From: an uncultured Pirellulaceae bacterium
GTDB taxonomy: Bacteria > Planctomycetota > Planctomycetia > Pirellulales > Pirellulaceae
Assembly (NCBI GenBank): GCA_937929805.1
Contig: CALFUT010000006.1
Location: 113,487-177,486, forward strand
DNA: 64,000 bases
Direction of reading: 5' to 3'
The translations under genes were made by a program, and so were the position numbers. Under the pieces are notes generated by a model that was not told the origin of the DNA, did not search any database, and saw nothing but the letters and a program-made list of their open reading frames with translations. Below, piece by piece: positions 1-10,203 of the stretch (positions are counted from its first letter, which is position 1; each line of letters opens with the position of its first letter).

Positions 1-1884
1 GGCGATTTTGTGTCGCTGACGCTACCAATTCAAACGCCTCACGCCGTCTGGGTTGCTGATTCGGAACGCACGCGCCTAGAAGATGTGACCGTCCATGCGA
101 GCACAAGTTTTGCGTTTTTTGAAACAGGCGGCGGTGCCAATGAGTACATCGGTTTGACGGTCGCCCCGGGATCGCGACCCGCCGGAGCCAGCGTCGATCG
201 ATTGTTGTCGAGTAATTACGATGCGTTTCATAGTAAAAACGCCAACGTTGGCCCACGCATTGAACGAGCCCATTTCTCAAGCATGGGAGATGATGGTGTC
301 GCAATCAACGGCGACTATCAATTACTTGTTCGCAACGATGGTAATTCGATTGTTGTGGCAAGGAAGTGGAACTTGTCGGTGTTTGAGGTCGGGGATCGAA
401 TCCGAGTCTTCAGTGAATCAACTGGACGCTACCACGAGTCTACGATCACAGGAGTTTCGGGGGCGGCGAACACCGGCATTAACTTCGGTGCCGCCCGAGA
501 TCAATGGTTGCCGGGATTGGCTGGTGCCCAAAATCAGTTTCGTGATGGGTTGAGATTGGAACTGTCGCAACCAATCCCCAACGCCGCTGGTGACCTTGTG
601 CAAAATCTTGACCGCAATGGAGCCGGTTTCCAAATTCTTGACTCCGTATTTGAAAACACACGAGCGCGAGGACTGGCTTTGAAGGCAGATGGCGGCACAG
701 TTGCCGGCAACACGATCCGTCACATCGCTACCACCGGGGTTTTAATAGCGCCGGAGTCCGAGTTTTTCGCTGAGGCCGGGTTTGCGAGTTCGGTGGTGGT
801 TGAAAATAATCACATTTCCGATGTTGGTTTTCAGCTTGACAGTCCGTACACACGGCACGGTGGAGGAATTTCGATCACGGCCGATCCGTCGACCAACTCC
901 CGTGGGCATGAAGATCTGCGAATCGAGAATAACTTGTTCGATCGAGTTATCGGAACCAACATTACGATTTCCAATGCGTCAGAAGTTAATGTGGCTGGCA
1001 ACCTGTTCCGTCGGTCTCATTTGGAAGATCGCGGCCATGGCGATGGACTTGGGGTCGATCGGCGTTCACTGGTCTGGGCAACGAATTCCGACAACCTTGT
1101 GTTCAGTGAAAACTTGGTTGATCGACCGGGTCCGTTCCTCCAGCGGAACGTCTCCCTAACTTCACCCGTTTCGAATGTCACGGGTCGGAATACCTTCCGC
1201 ACAATTAGCCAAGCAACGCAGGTCGTTGGGCGTGGGGTTGCTTATGGAGGGTCGGCCGAGTTTGGGGACACTGAAGTGGACTCCACCATCCAAGCATTGT
1301 TGCCGGGTGAAATTTCCGGGGCGAATAACTTGACCAATTATGATCGTGGGCTGAATCGAGTGGTGATCGATTTTGCTGATCTCCCGCGTGATGAATTATC
1401 CGTAGAAGATTTCGAATTCCGGGTGGGGAATTCGGGTGAGCCGGACGAGTGGTTACTCCTCGGTGCCGATTCCGACGTACCTCTTCCGTTGGTCAGAACG
1501 ATCAATGGTGGTTCTTCTAGTACAACACGCGTTGTGCTTGAATGGCCCGATCATGCGATCAAGAACCAGTGGCTGCAGGTGACCATTAGAGCAAATGGCA
1601 GCACCGGACTTGAGGCAGCCGATACTTTCTATTTTGGCAATCAAGTCGGTAACGTGGCCAACTTTAATTTGTCGCTCGGTAGGCCAGTGTTCGTCAACCT
1701 GTCGGACGTGCGAGGCGTGTTAAGGAACCGAACCCCCAACACGCAGGGAGACATCGGCAATCTGTACGATATCAATCGGGACGGGAAAGTTGATCGAGCG
1801 GACGTTGATATCGTTTTCGCCAACTACGCTCGACGGGGCGGTTTGATCAGTTTTCAAGCACCGATCCTGTCTCCGTTGTCTTGA
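1..1884 (+). CDS. Right-handed beta-helix repeat protein with C-terminal dockerin-like EF-hand (5' truncated by window edge)
   Basis: Frame open from base 1 (GDFVSLTLP...). Beta-helix style repeats (GDDGVAINGDYQLLV, ENNHISDVG, IENNLFDRV). C-terminus GDIGNLYDINRDGKVDRADVDIVFANY looks like a dockerin/EF-hand calcium loop. Confidence 0.7.
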   Translation, partial: GDFVSLTLPIQTPHAVWVADSERTRLEDVTVHASTSFAFFETGGGANEYIGLTVAPGSRPAGASVDRLLSSNYDAFHSKNANVGPRIERAHFSSMGDDGVAINGDYQLLVRNDGNSIVVARKWNLSVFEVGDRIRVFSESTGRYHESTITGVSGAANTGINFGAARDQWLPGLAGAQNQFRDGLRLELSQPIPNAAGDLVQNLDRNGAGFQILDSVFENTRARGLALKADGGTVAGNTIRHIATTGVLIAPESEFFAEAGFASSVVVENNHISDVGFQLDSPYTRHGGGISITADPSTNSRGHEDLRIENNLFDRVIGTNITISNASEVNVAGNLFRRSHLEDRGHGDGLGVDRRSLVWATNSDNLVFSENLVDRPGPFLQRNVSLTSPVSNVTGRNTFRTISQATQVVGRGVAYGGSAEFGDTEVDSTIQALLPGEISGANNLTNYDRGLNRVVIDFADLPRDELSVEDFEFRVGNSGEPDEWLLLGADSDVPLPLVRTINGGSSSTTRVVLEWPDHAIKNQWLQVTIRANGSTGLEAADTFYFGNQVGNVANFNLSLGRPVFVNLSDVRGVLRNRTPNTQGDIGNLYDINRDGKVDRADVDIVFANYARRGGLISFQAPILSPLS

Positions 1885-2194
1885 TTTGAATCGCTCTCGC
1901 ATTGGTTTGTCGTTGTCGAACGACGGCCGCGGCCAAAGTTTGCAGCGAGATCACCTTTGGAACCGGTCCTCGAAATCCATAATCGATCGGGTTGCTCACC
2001 GGGTTAAACCAATCTTATTTAGTTAGCTTAGCTTCCGTTAGGGCTGCCTAAAGGGAGATGAAGTTCCCGCGATGGTTGCGTGTCGGAAAAAGCCAACTGA
2101 AAGTCATGATTTTTGATAAGTTGGCAATCGTAAGCAGGATTCTCATTTTCTGTTTCGTCCACTTCCGAAAATCGTGAACAAGGAACTTTGATCG

Positions 2195-5100
2195 ATGCCT
2201 CTCCATCAGCACGAAACGCCTGAAGAACTTCAACGAGCACTCGGATGGAACCGCGAAGTTTCCAATGACCCGGTCGAACGTGAAAATTTGCGCAGCTACA
2301 TTTCGCTGCAACTATCGGCTGCCGGTCTGACGGCGCCGGAAGAAGAGCGTTCGCTGGCCAGATTTTCGCAGGGCATTCTCGAAAACTTGCGCGAGAAAAA
2401 CCGTTTACTCGATGGTCATCGCGCCCCGATCGACGCTCGAATTGAAGCGTTTCTGGGCAGCTATTTCGCCGACTTGAATTTGGAAACTCCGTTACGCGTG
2501 CCTTCGTCCAGTTTGGTGCTGGATCGACACGGGATGGCTCGCGAGTTAAGCCTGCCAGCGGACGGGTACGCGTTCACCAATAAGCTGGTTGACTCACGCA
2601 GGTTGCGAAATGGAGTATTAAACAACCCGGTTCATGATCGCCGCACCACTGCCGGCACCTTCCATATCGTTGAAGGCGGTCTACCGATCCCGGGCGACAA
2701 GCGTGCGGTGCCCAAGCAGACGTTCGCTCGTTTGATGCAGGCGGCACTCAAGCCACCCAAGGAAATGTTACTGTTGCCATACACGTCCGAATCGGCACGG
2801 CAGGCGTTCTCGTGGGTGTCTTTAATGCTGCGGCCACTGGTATGTCCCGAGGTGCCCGGCGTTTGTCCGGCTCAAACCATCGAGGTTCGTTTCTTTGCAC
2901 CGGCTAGTTTGGTCAGCAACCTAGATTTTGTTGAATCGATTTTTGGCAACGCGGGTGATCCGCTGGTGCCGACGAAAAACGCCGCTCTTGATGTGCACGG
3001 TTGGAGCGGCCACACAGGATGCGTGATTCTTGCTCCGCATTTGACTTCGATCCCCAAGAAGGATCTGGGTTTGCCTCACGTGAACGACGCGACCGAACGA
3101 CAGAAGCAAGACGGGATGTGCTGGTCGGAACCAGACGAATGCTACAACAACGGCACGGCATTCAAGTTGACCTGTCGCGATGAAACTGGAGTCGTTGTTA
3201 CGTTGATTGCGGACAACTATTACGGCTACTGCAAAAAAGAAGTCAAAACTCAGATCAGCTACGCTGCGAACTTGATGGGTGGCGTCGAAGAAGAACACGC
3301 GGGCGGTGCTTTGGCATTCGCGTCGTATTCGCTGGGCGATGAATTTCAGGTCAACAGCCGTCGCTACAACGGGCGGAGTTTCGAAGACGTGGCTCGTGAC
3401 TACGCGGCGTTTGTCGACGCCCGCCCGGACGGATATGGAGTCGATCGAAAGTTTCCCTCATTGATTTACATCCCGGAAAACGCACACGTTTCATTGAACA
3501 AACGCTGCGTGTCGTGGACTCGGTCCGATGGTAGTGAGCATCAGATTGCGCTTTCTCCAGAAAACGTCTACATCGCGCCAAGTGGCTACCAGATTCGGCT
3601 TGAGAAACATCCAGCGGCACCCTCTTGGCGGCTTGTCGGGACAGTGGGCGAGGGCGTGTTCTGTCACAAGCCGTGCACGGTCAGCGGCGGGGGAAAAAGC
3701 GAGATCAGTAAAAGCCTGAGAGACTACATGTTGTACGGTCCCATCTTCGTGGTCGACCAAGAAACGGATTTTGCAAAACTGGACGAGATTTTTGGCTACG
3801 ACTTTACAACACGTTGGCGATCTGACTACGGCGACAAACCAACTTATCAGGATGGCGTTCGACGCAAGTTCCTTGACCCGGCGCGGTCACTGGGTAGTTG
3901 CATCAAACTGTTGTCGCATTCGAACGACTTTAACGACGCGTACAACCAATGGCTGGACTCGATCCCGGCGCACATTTACGGGCTGGCGTTCATCATCAAG
4001 CGTTTCACTCGGCGAGGAATGGAAGGCGATTGGCGTGACCACTTTGGTGTCGACGTGGTCAATGGATCTCCGGGCCATGAATTGAAAGTGGGCGATCGCA
4101 GCCTAGTGGGAACTTACTTGCGAGTCGGCTTGTCCAATGGGCGTTGGCGTACGTTCAAAGTGCGTCAGGATTTTATCGCGGCTGCAAAGGTTCAGATGGA
4201 AGACGATATCAGCGCTAGCACGGTGGTGAACGCCGACTTAATTCAAGATGCGGGGGCCGCGGTCAAGAAGGCGGGAAGTTACAAATTTGTTCGCAACTGC
4301 GAGTTCCGACTGTTCCAAAGGCCGGATGATGCTGTGCACCGAGGTCTGGACGAGCAAACCGAATTTGATTTGGCTCGACCGGGCAATTTTATCAGTAACT
4401 TCGAACCGTTAACGTCCGACGAAGCGGCTGAATTGGTGGACGACGTGATTGGTTTCGACCAGTACACCCAGCCGATGCAGGACTTGTTGGTCGGAGCCAG
4501 CAAGCAAGAGGAAGGTTACGTCGTCAGCAGTGCTCATCCGCGTCTGATGAACGGCGTGCCGACCAAGAACCCGCGATACTTGCAGGATCGCCCCGACATG
4601 GTTCGCTCACGCGATACCTATCTGGCGCAGATTGGCGTGCGTTTGTTCCGAGCGATTCCTATGGATCAGCCGGTTCATGTTCCCGTCGGCGCGATTTTGA
4701 GTGGCCGTCGAAACAATCCTCCATCAGCCAAGGATGGGATTCGCTCGCTGGCGGTCTACAGTCCCTTGCACTATCAAGAGCTTCCCGAATTGATGATGGA
4801 CTACGTGTGTTCGTTGACCGGAAAAAGTCCAAGCACAACGGGAGCCGGCAGCGAAGGTGCGTTGACGAAGGGCCCATTCAATATGTTGATGACCACCGCG
4901 GATCTGAATGCCGCTTTGGTCGCGATGATCCTGACAGAGTTGGGTGGGTTCAGTACTCCGGCCGGTCACGTCGGGCCAGATTTTGAAGTCGGACACGACA
5001 TCAGTCTGTTGATCCCAGAAGTTTGGTGCCGCATGGGCCCAGACGAACGCGATCCGGCTAACTTAATTGAGAATCGAATGCTCGAGAAAATCGATGACTT

Positions 5101-5731
5101 CGATCACAACGGCGAGCGAATTCTGGCCAGTCGACTTGGCTATCGCATGACGCCTCGCTTTCTGACCCACTACCTGTCTCGCGTTTTTGACAATCCATCC
5201 AAGGTATTCACGGAAGAGATTCTTAATCCGGCTTTGCAAGATCATGACTCCTATGCCGACGGAATCAACTACATCATCGAGGCTCATCAACGTGTGGCCA
5301 GACAGTACCTCGAAGACGGCAGCTACAAGTTGGCTTGTCCGCCGTTGCAGGCGTTGCTGAGCATCATGGCCAACGGCAATTGGCATGGTCACGAGGTTAC
5401 CAGCCCGGAAGTTCGAAAAATGTTCACACGCGAATATTTATTGGCGAGTGATTGGTACCACGAGCGTTTGGCTCACAAGCAGCAGAACGATATCAAGCTT
5501 TGGACGCGGAAGTTGGAAGGCCTGCAAGCCTGTATCGACGAACCCAATCGAAAGGATTTGGTCAGCGAGCTTCAGCTGAAATCGCGTTTGGAGGAGGCGA
5601 CTGAAAAGTTGGCTCATGTGTCTTCGCCCGAATATTTGGACGAATTGGTTGGGACATTGGGTGCCGATCCGATGCGACCGATCGAGGTCTTGGTACCCTC
5701 TGAGGCGAATCTGGAAACGGTCGCGGTTTGA
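2195..5731 (+). CDS. Large conserved protein, candidate PPi-type phosphoenolpyruvate carboxykinase family
   Basis: 1178 aa ORF with conserved-looking blocks NYYGYCKKEVKTQISYAANLMGGVEEEHAGGA, TVSGGGKSEISKSL (P-loop-like) and CPPLQALLSIMANGNWHG...FTREYLLASDWYHERL. Size and motifs fit PPi-PEPCK from memory only. Confidence 0.5.
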   Translation: MPLHQHETPEELQRALGWNREVSNDPVERENLRSYISLQLSAAGLTAPEEERSLARFSQGILENLREKNRLLDGHRAPIDARIEAFLGSYFADLNLETPLRVPSSSLVLDRHGMARELSLPADGYAFTNKLVDSRRLRNGVLNNPVHDRRTTAGTFHIVEGGLPIPGDKRAVPKQTFARLMQAALKPPKEMLLLPYTSESARQAFSWVSLMLRPLVCPEVPGVCPAQTIEVRFFAPASLVSNLDFVESIFGNAGDPLVPTKNAALDVHGWSGHTGCVILAPHLTSIPKKDLGLPHVNDATERQKQDGMCWSEPDECYNNGTAFKLTCRDETGVVVTLIADNYYGYCKKEVKTQISYAANLMGGVEEEHAGGALAFASYSLGDEFQVNSRRYNGRSFEDVARDYAAFVDARPDGYGVDRKFPSLIYIPENAHVSLNKRCVSWTRSDGSEHQIALSPENVYIAPSGYQIRLEKHPAAPSWRLVGTVGEGVFCHKPCTVSGGGKSEISKSLRDYMLYGPIFVVDQETDFAKLDEIFGYDFTTRWRSDYGDKPTYQDGVRRKFLDPARSLGSCIKLLSHSNDFNDAYNQWLDSIPAHIYGLAFIIKRFTRRGMEGDWRDHFGVDVVNGSPGHELKVGDRSLVGTYLRVGLSNGRWRTFKVRQDFIAAAKVQMEDDISASTVVNADLIQDAGAAVKKAGSYKFVRNCEFRLFQRPDDAVHRGLDEQTEFDLARPGNFISNFEPLTSDEAAELVDDVIGFDQYTQPMQDLLVGASKQEEGYVVSSAHPRLMNGVPTKNPRYLQDRPDMVRSRDTYLAQIGVRLFRAIPMDQPVHVPVGAILSGRRNNPPSAKDGIRSLAVYSPLHYQELPELMMDYVCSLTGKSPSTTGAGSEGALTKGPFNMLMTTADLNAALVAMILTELGGFSTPAGHVGPDFEVGHDISLLIPEVWCRMGPDERDPANLIENRMLEKIDDFDHNGERILASRLGYRMTPRFLTHYLSRVFDNPSKVFTEEILNPALQDHDSYADGINYIIEAHQRVARQYLEDGSYKLACPPLQALLSIMANGNWHGHEVTSPEVRKMFTREYLLASDWYHERLAHKQQNDIKLWTRKLEGLQACIDEPNRKDLVSELQLKSRLEEATEKLAHVSSPEYLDELVGTLGADPMRPIEVLVPSEANLETVAV

Positions 5732-5766
5732 GCTGGTGCAGTGAAGGCAAATTCGACAGCCCTGTC

Positions 5767-5904
5767 ACGGCTGTGATTTTTTCGAGAGCAAGGTTCGTAG
5801 TAAATCCTTTAGGCTTTCGGTTGTCGTTTTCAAGCGACTGAAGCCGCTACGACGAACGGCGCGAACCACCTATTGGAACGCATGTCACAAAAAATCACAG
5901 CCTC
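5767..5904. repeat. MITE-like palindromic element, copy 1
   Basis: Terminal inverted repeats GGCTGTGATTTTTT / AAAAAATCACAGCC. Shares its interior with 55846-55972 (GAGAGCAAGGTTCGTAGTAAA, TGTCGTTTTCAAGCGACTGAAGCCGCTAC, AACGGCGCGAACCA). Confidence 0.8.
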
Positions 5905-5945
5905 TCCGCGGCCGTGATTTTATGGAAACATGGCCTATTAATACC

Positions 5946-6006
5946 AGCCGTTTGGGCGCTAGCCCCGGACAATGGTGGTTCGTCCGTGGCTAGCGCCAAA
6001 ACGGCT
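5946..6006. repeat. Long hairpin between convergent genes
   Basis: Arms AGCCGTTTGGGCGCTAGCC (5946-5964) and GGCTAGCGCCAAAACGGCT (5988-6006), one mismatch. Confidence 0.8.
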
Positions 6007-6126
6007 AGAAACAACACAGCCTCGTCCGGGGCGACGGAATGATTTTAACGTCACGGGTTCTCGGGGCTTCCGCCACCGAGCTACCGACGAGGACTCCTCC
6101 GGAGCCTGTGCCGTGTCGGTGTAAGA

Positions 6127-7641
6127 CTACCGCCGTCCTGTGGAGAGCAGCTTGCGGTCTTCGTTGAGCCGCTTTCGCACCTGTTCGGCTTGTTTCAGTT
6201 CGCCATTGAGTCCGCTCAAGGTTTTACGCTGGCGAGCCAATTGTTCGTCCTGTCTTTTTAGTCGCTCTTTCAAGTCGTTCATGATCTGACTTAGCTCGTC
6301 GCGGCGAATCTGTTCCGCTTCTAGCTTTCGTTCCATCTCGGCAACTCGGTTGGGAATGTTGCCCAGTCGTTCGGCGAGTTCTTCAAGTTCCAAGTCAATC
6401 TTGGAAATGGCTTCCTTGTTGACGATTTCAGGTGCCAGATTGCCAGTTTTTAATTCGGCAAGGATCGGCTCAATGGTGGAGACCGGCAGCGAGTAATTGG
6501 CGACTCGACCGGCTCGTGCGATGTTGATGCCAATGACCTTGCCGTCAATGTTGACGACGGGGCCACCACAGTTTCTTGCCGTCAACATGCTGTCGTGCTG
6601 GAACGCATCCGGAAACGCCTTTCTGCGTCGGCTTAACTTGCTGCCCATGCTATTCTGTTGATTGCTGCGTTGGTTTTGCGGACTGGCCTTGTCTTTTTCG
6701 GCCAAGGTCAGTTTGATTTTCTTTTCGGTATCACCTCGCATGATCGTCAACGTAATCCGTTCACCCGGGTCGTATTGTCCTAACGTTTCGCGAAGCGATT
6801 CAATGTCGGTGGTGTCGGTCGAATCGATTCGCGTGATCACATCATTGACCCACAATCCTGCTTCGTCGGCGGGTGACTTGCTGACGATGAACGTGATCCG
6901 GACACCATCGCGGTCCTCCAAATCAGTCATCGAGATTCCAATAAATGGCGTGGAAGGAGGGATTTCTCGTGTGTTGACGCTGACGATTCCAACGAGAGGG
7001 TCATTGTCTGGCAGTGGCGACGCGACCCACTGACCAATCTGCGGTGCGGGGTCGGTAGCGAACTGGACCACGTTCAAACTAGCTGCTTTGACTCGCAGCA
7101 TCGCTAGATCGGATTGAGCATGAATGCCGTACACTTCAGCCGGCAAGAGTTTTCCATTGGGCAACTGGCATTTGAGTTCCCCCTTTAGCTCGCTGGCCTT
7201 CGTCAGGATCAGACCGTCCGAGTCAACGATCAATCCCAGAGCCAACTGTCGGCCACCCGAGTAAATTTGCACGACTGACTTGCTGGCGGATTCGACGACT
7301 GGCTGAAAAAGGGCAACAAAATTGTTAGCTCGTTTGGAGTACTGTTCGACATTGCGTTTGCTTTGCGAGCGGCGTCGGCGATTGGGGCTTAGTTGGTACG
7401 GTTCGTCCGAGTCATCTTCTTGTTCTTCCGCTTCGTCTTCTTCAGCAGGGTCCTCGTCTTGCTCACCCAAGTCCTGCGAGTCGCTGTCTTGAACCAAAGC
7501 GGCAAAGGACGAGGTCGGGACGCAGATTGAGCTAGAGGTGATTGCGATCAGAATCAACAGCGAGAAGATGCTGTTGGCTCGGAGGGAAGAATTGTACAGG
7601 TTGAAAATCATACGGTTGTCAGGGCTAGTTGCTTTCGCCAA
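6127..7641 (-). CDS. HtrA-like trypsin/PDZ protein with degenerate catalytic triad and C-terminal coiled coil
   Basis: DGLILTKASELKG replaces the usual (N/A)HV motif. QSDLAMLRV retained. PDZ-like VSKSPADEAGLWVNDVITRIDS. Then RNCGGPVVNIDGKVIGINIAR (Ser to Cys). Coiled-coil tail. Confidence 0.8.
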   Translation of the reverse strand: MAKATSPDNRMIFNLYNSSLRANSIFSLLILIAITSSSICVPTSSFAALVQDSDSQDLGEQDEDPAEEDEAEEQEDDSDEPYQLSPNRRRRSQSKRNVEQYSKRANNFVALFQPVVESASKSVVQIYSGGRQLALGLIVDSDGLILTKASELKGELKCQLPNGKLLPAEVYGIHAQSDLAMLRVKAASLNVVQFATDPAPQIGQWVASPLPDNDPLVGIVSVNTREIPPSTPFIGISMTDLEDRDGVRITFIVSKSPADEAGLWVNDVITRIDSTDTTDIESLRETLGQYDPGERITLTIMRGDTEKKIKLTLAEKDKASPQNQRSNQQNSMGSKLSRRRKAFPDAFQHDSMLTARNCGGPVVNIDGKVIGINIARAGRVANYSLPVSTIEPILAELKTGNLAPEIVNKEAISKIDLELEELAERLGNIPNRVAEMERKLEAEQIRRDELSQIMNDLKERLKRQDEQLARQRKTLSGLNGELKQAEQVRKRLNEDRKLLSTGRR

Positions 7642-8905
7642 CGACGACTTCCAGAGACATTGTCTTGCTGCGTCGCTTGATCTTGAAGGTGGTTTTTTGA
7701 AAGGGCAAAAGCTTTGCGATTGCTAATTCCAATTCGTTATAGGTTGAAATCTTGATTCCATCGATTCCCACGATTCGATCCATCGGTTTAAGTCCAGCTT
7801 TGTCGGCCGGTCCTTTGTCTTTGACGTCGGTGATTCGGTTGGAGTTCGGTCGGACAGTGAAACCCATGTAGGGAGTTCCATCGATCACCAAGCCCCGATC
7901 CATTTTGTCCCAATTGTCCGAATAGACATCGATCGGCGCGTGTAGATTGTCCCAGAGCTTGGACCCGATGCGGCTATGGATTCCGATTACTTCTCCGTTC
8001 ATGTCGACCAATGGTCCACCTGAATCACCACCCACAAGCGTGCAGTCGGTTTGCAGTCGCGAGTGATGGTTGCTGATGATGCGGCCGGCTCGGAAGACCA
8101 GCCCTCGCTTTTCATCGATGCCACCAGGGTGCCCAACCGCCATGACCCATTGACCGGGTTGCAGTTCGGCCGACAGGCCGATTTCTAGGTGAGGAAAACG
8201 CTTGCCTTCCGTTTCGGCAATCTTCAACATTCCGTAATCAAGATTCCGGGCAAGCCCCAACGTGTTGGCTTCAACGATGCGACCGTCGGGAAAGGTCACA
8301 TTTGCAACACCGCCTGGGCGACCAATCACATGAGCTGCTGTCAGAATATAGCCATCGTCCGAAACAACGACGCCAGAACCTTGAGCCATTCCGATCTGAA
8401 TGTTGACGGTTGCTGGAGAGACCTGATCGGCAAGGGATGCAAAATGTTCCTCCATCGCTTTGAGTTCTTCTAACGTGGAAGGAGATTTTCCATCAAACAG
8501 AAAATCAAGCGAGGTGGCGGCTAGTTCAACATTGTCTTCTTGCGAAAGTGAATCGGTGTCCGATTTCGGGTCCGCTTTTGGATCGGGCGTCGACATGGCG
8601 GCCGAACTAGAATCTTCTTCATCTTCAGGTTTGGCAGCGTCGGGCGAATCGGATTCACTTCTCGGCGCAAGGTCCATTTCCTCAGGACGAGTCGGTCGAT
8701 CCAGCGGAATATCTAGGTCCAGCGGCAGGTCCAATTCGTCATCAAGCTCATCGTCATCGGCCGGAATCGTTTCTGGATCTTCGGTCACGACTTGGATCAT
8801 CGCGGCTGTCGCGCTCGCTTTCCAGCTGGGCGAATCGAATCCGAGCGTGATCACTAGGATCACCGGTAGCAGAGCGATCGAAGGTCGTGAAGTCGACAGC
8901 ATCAA
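7625..8905 (-). CDS. HtrA-like S1C serine protease with PDZ domain
   Basis: GYILTAAHVIG (His), NLDYGMLKI (Asp), VGGDSGGPLVDMNGEVIGIH (Ser), C-terminal PDZ (PADKAGLKPMDRIVGIDGIKI). Confidence 0.9.
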   Translation of the reverse strand: MMLSTSRPSIALLPVILVITLGFDSPSWKASATAAMIQVVTEDPETIPADDDELDDELDLPLDLDIPLDRPTRPEEMDLAPRSESDSPDAAKPEDEEDSSSAAMSTPDPKADPKSDTDSLSQEDNVELAATSLDFLFDGKSPSTLEELKAMEEHFASLADQVSPATVNIQIGMAQGSGVVVSDDGYILTAAHVIGRPGGVANVTFPDGRIVEANTLGLARNLDYGMLKIAETEGKRFPHLEIGLSAELQPGQWVMAVGHPGGIDEKRGLVFRAGRIISNHHSRLQTDCTLVGGDSGGPLVDMNGEVIGIHSRIGSKLWDNLHAPIDVYSDNWDKMDRGLVIDGTPYMGFTVRPNSNRITDVKDKGPADKAGLKPMDRIVGIDGIKISTYNELELAIAKLLPFQKTTFKIKRRSKTMSLEVVVGESN

Positions 8906-9152
8906 AACGGTTCCGAGAGTGAACAGGGAGTAACGATTTTTCAGGTATTTTGGCGTGAGCTACCTCGCCCGCCGTGTTGACCGCATAACTGTAGGTTAAA
9001 GTTATGGCAAATACAGGCGAAAATCGAGCCCGCCGAAAATACGCGAGAGCCTTCAGATGCCGGTTTTTACCGGGCAGGCTCATTTTAACCGCGGTTTTGA
9101 CAAATGGGAAACACACCGCAGTTGCCTGCAAGCACCTCCAAGCGACGCTGAA

Positions 9153-10052
9153 ATGAGCGACCTGATGACGATGAAACGAAGATTGGTGTTCGGCTGCGGC
9201 TATTTGGGAGCTCGCGTGGCTCGGTTGTGGAACAACGCCGGTGACGACGTAATTGCGGTGACTCGGTCGGATAACCGCCAGCAGGCGCTCTCTGAGGAAG
9301 GTTACTCGCCTTTTCTGGCGGACGTGACGCGTCCGGAAACACTCGTCAATCTACCGCAGGTCGATACCGTCCTGATCGCAGTGGGCATGGATCGATCGGT
9401 CTACTCAGACATTCGAAAAGTTTATGTCGAGGGCCTGAAAAACGTACTGGACGCTTTGCCAGAATCGATTCAGCACGTGATCTATGTCAGCTCCACCGGC
9501 GTGTACGGAAATTTTGATGGAGCTTGGATCGATGAGGAAGCTCGCACGGAACCAAAACGCGAGGGCGGCAAGGCGTGCCTTGAGGCTGAGCAATTGCTCA
9601 TGGAAAGTCGGTGGGGATCACGCGCGACGATTCTCCGGTTTGCCGGCATCTACGGGCCCGATCGTGTTCCAACTCGACAACAGATTTTGGACAAACAGTG
9701 GGATCGACTTTCACCTTTCGGCTATTTGAATCTGATTCAGGTGGATGACGGAGCCCGCATCGTGCAGCTGATTGCTCACAGTGTCGATGTGGATCCGGAC
9801 AATACCGATTCATTGGCTCAAACGTTTTTGGTTTCTGATGGCCGGCCGCCGTTGCGTCGAGATTATTACGATTGGATCGCGGATCGTTTTGGCGTTGGCC
9901 CAATTCCGTGGGAACCGGATGCAGTGGCGCCGCAGGAATCGCGTGCGTCAAGCAGTAAGCGGATCAGCAATCGGAAATTGCAGCAGCACTTCTCGATCGA
10001 TTTTTTGTACCCAGATTATCGAGCCGGGCTGACTCACGCGCTGGATGAATAA
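9153..10052 (+). CDS. NAD(P)-dependent epimerase/dehydratase (SDR family)
   Basis: MKRRLVFGCGYLGARVARLW Rossmann motif, YVSSTGVYG. ORF track starts at 9057; ATG 9153 fits the fold better. Confidence 0.85.
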   Translation: MSDLMTMKRRLVFGCGYLGARVARLWNNAGDDVIAVTRSDNRQQALSEEGYSPFLADVTRPETLVNLPQVDTVLIAVGMDRSVYSDIRKVYVEGLKNVLDALPESIQHVIYVSSTGVYGNFDGAWIDEEARTEPKREGGKACLEAEQLLMESRWGSRATILRFAGIYGPDRVPTRQQILDKQWDRLSPFGYLNLIQVDDGARIVQLIAHSVDVDPDNTDSLAQTFLVSDGRPPLRRDYYDWIADRFGVGPIPWEPDAVAPQESRASSSKRISNRKLQQHFSIDFLYPDYRAGLTHALDE

Positions 10053-10203
10053 TCCGCTAGCGATTCAAATGCACAGCAGCTTCGTTTGTTGGGATCGATC
10101 AGGGGACCACCGTGTGCAGGTTGAAGCGATCCGAGGTCGCTCTTAGAATCTAGTTCAGCCAGCCAGCCTCTTTTTGTCGCAAGCCAGCCACTCATCGGAC
10201 AAC

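Noticed and set aside
8460-8933. 157-aa plus-strand Ser-rich ORF
   Set aside because: Antisense shadow of the acidic low-complexity linker of the HtrA gene.
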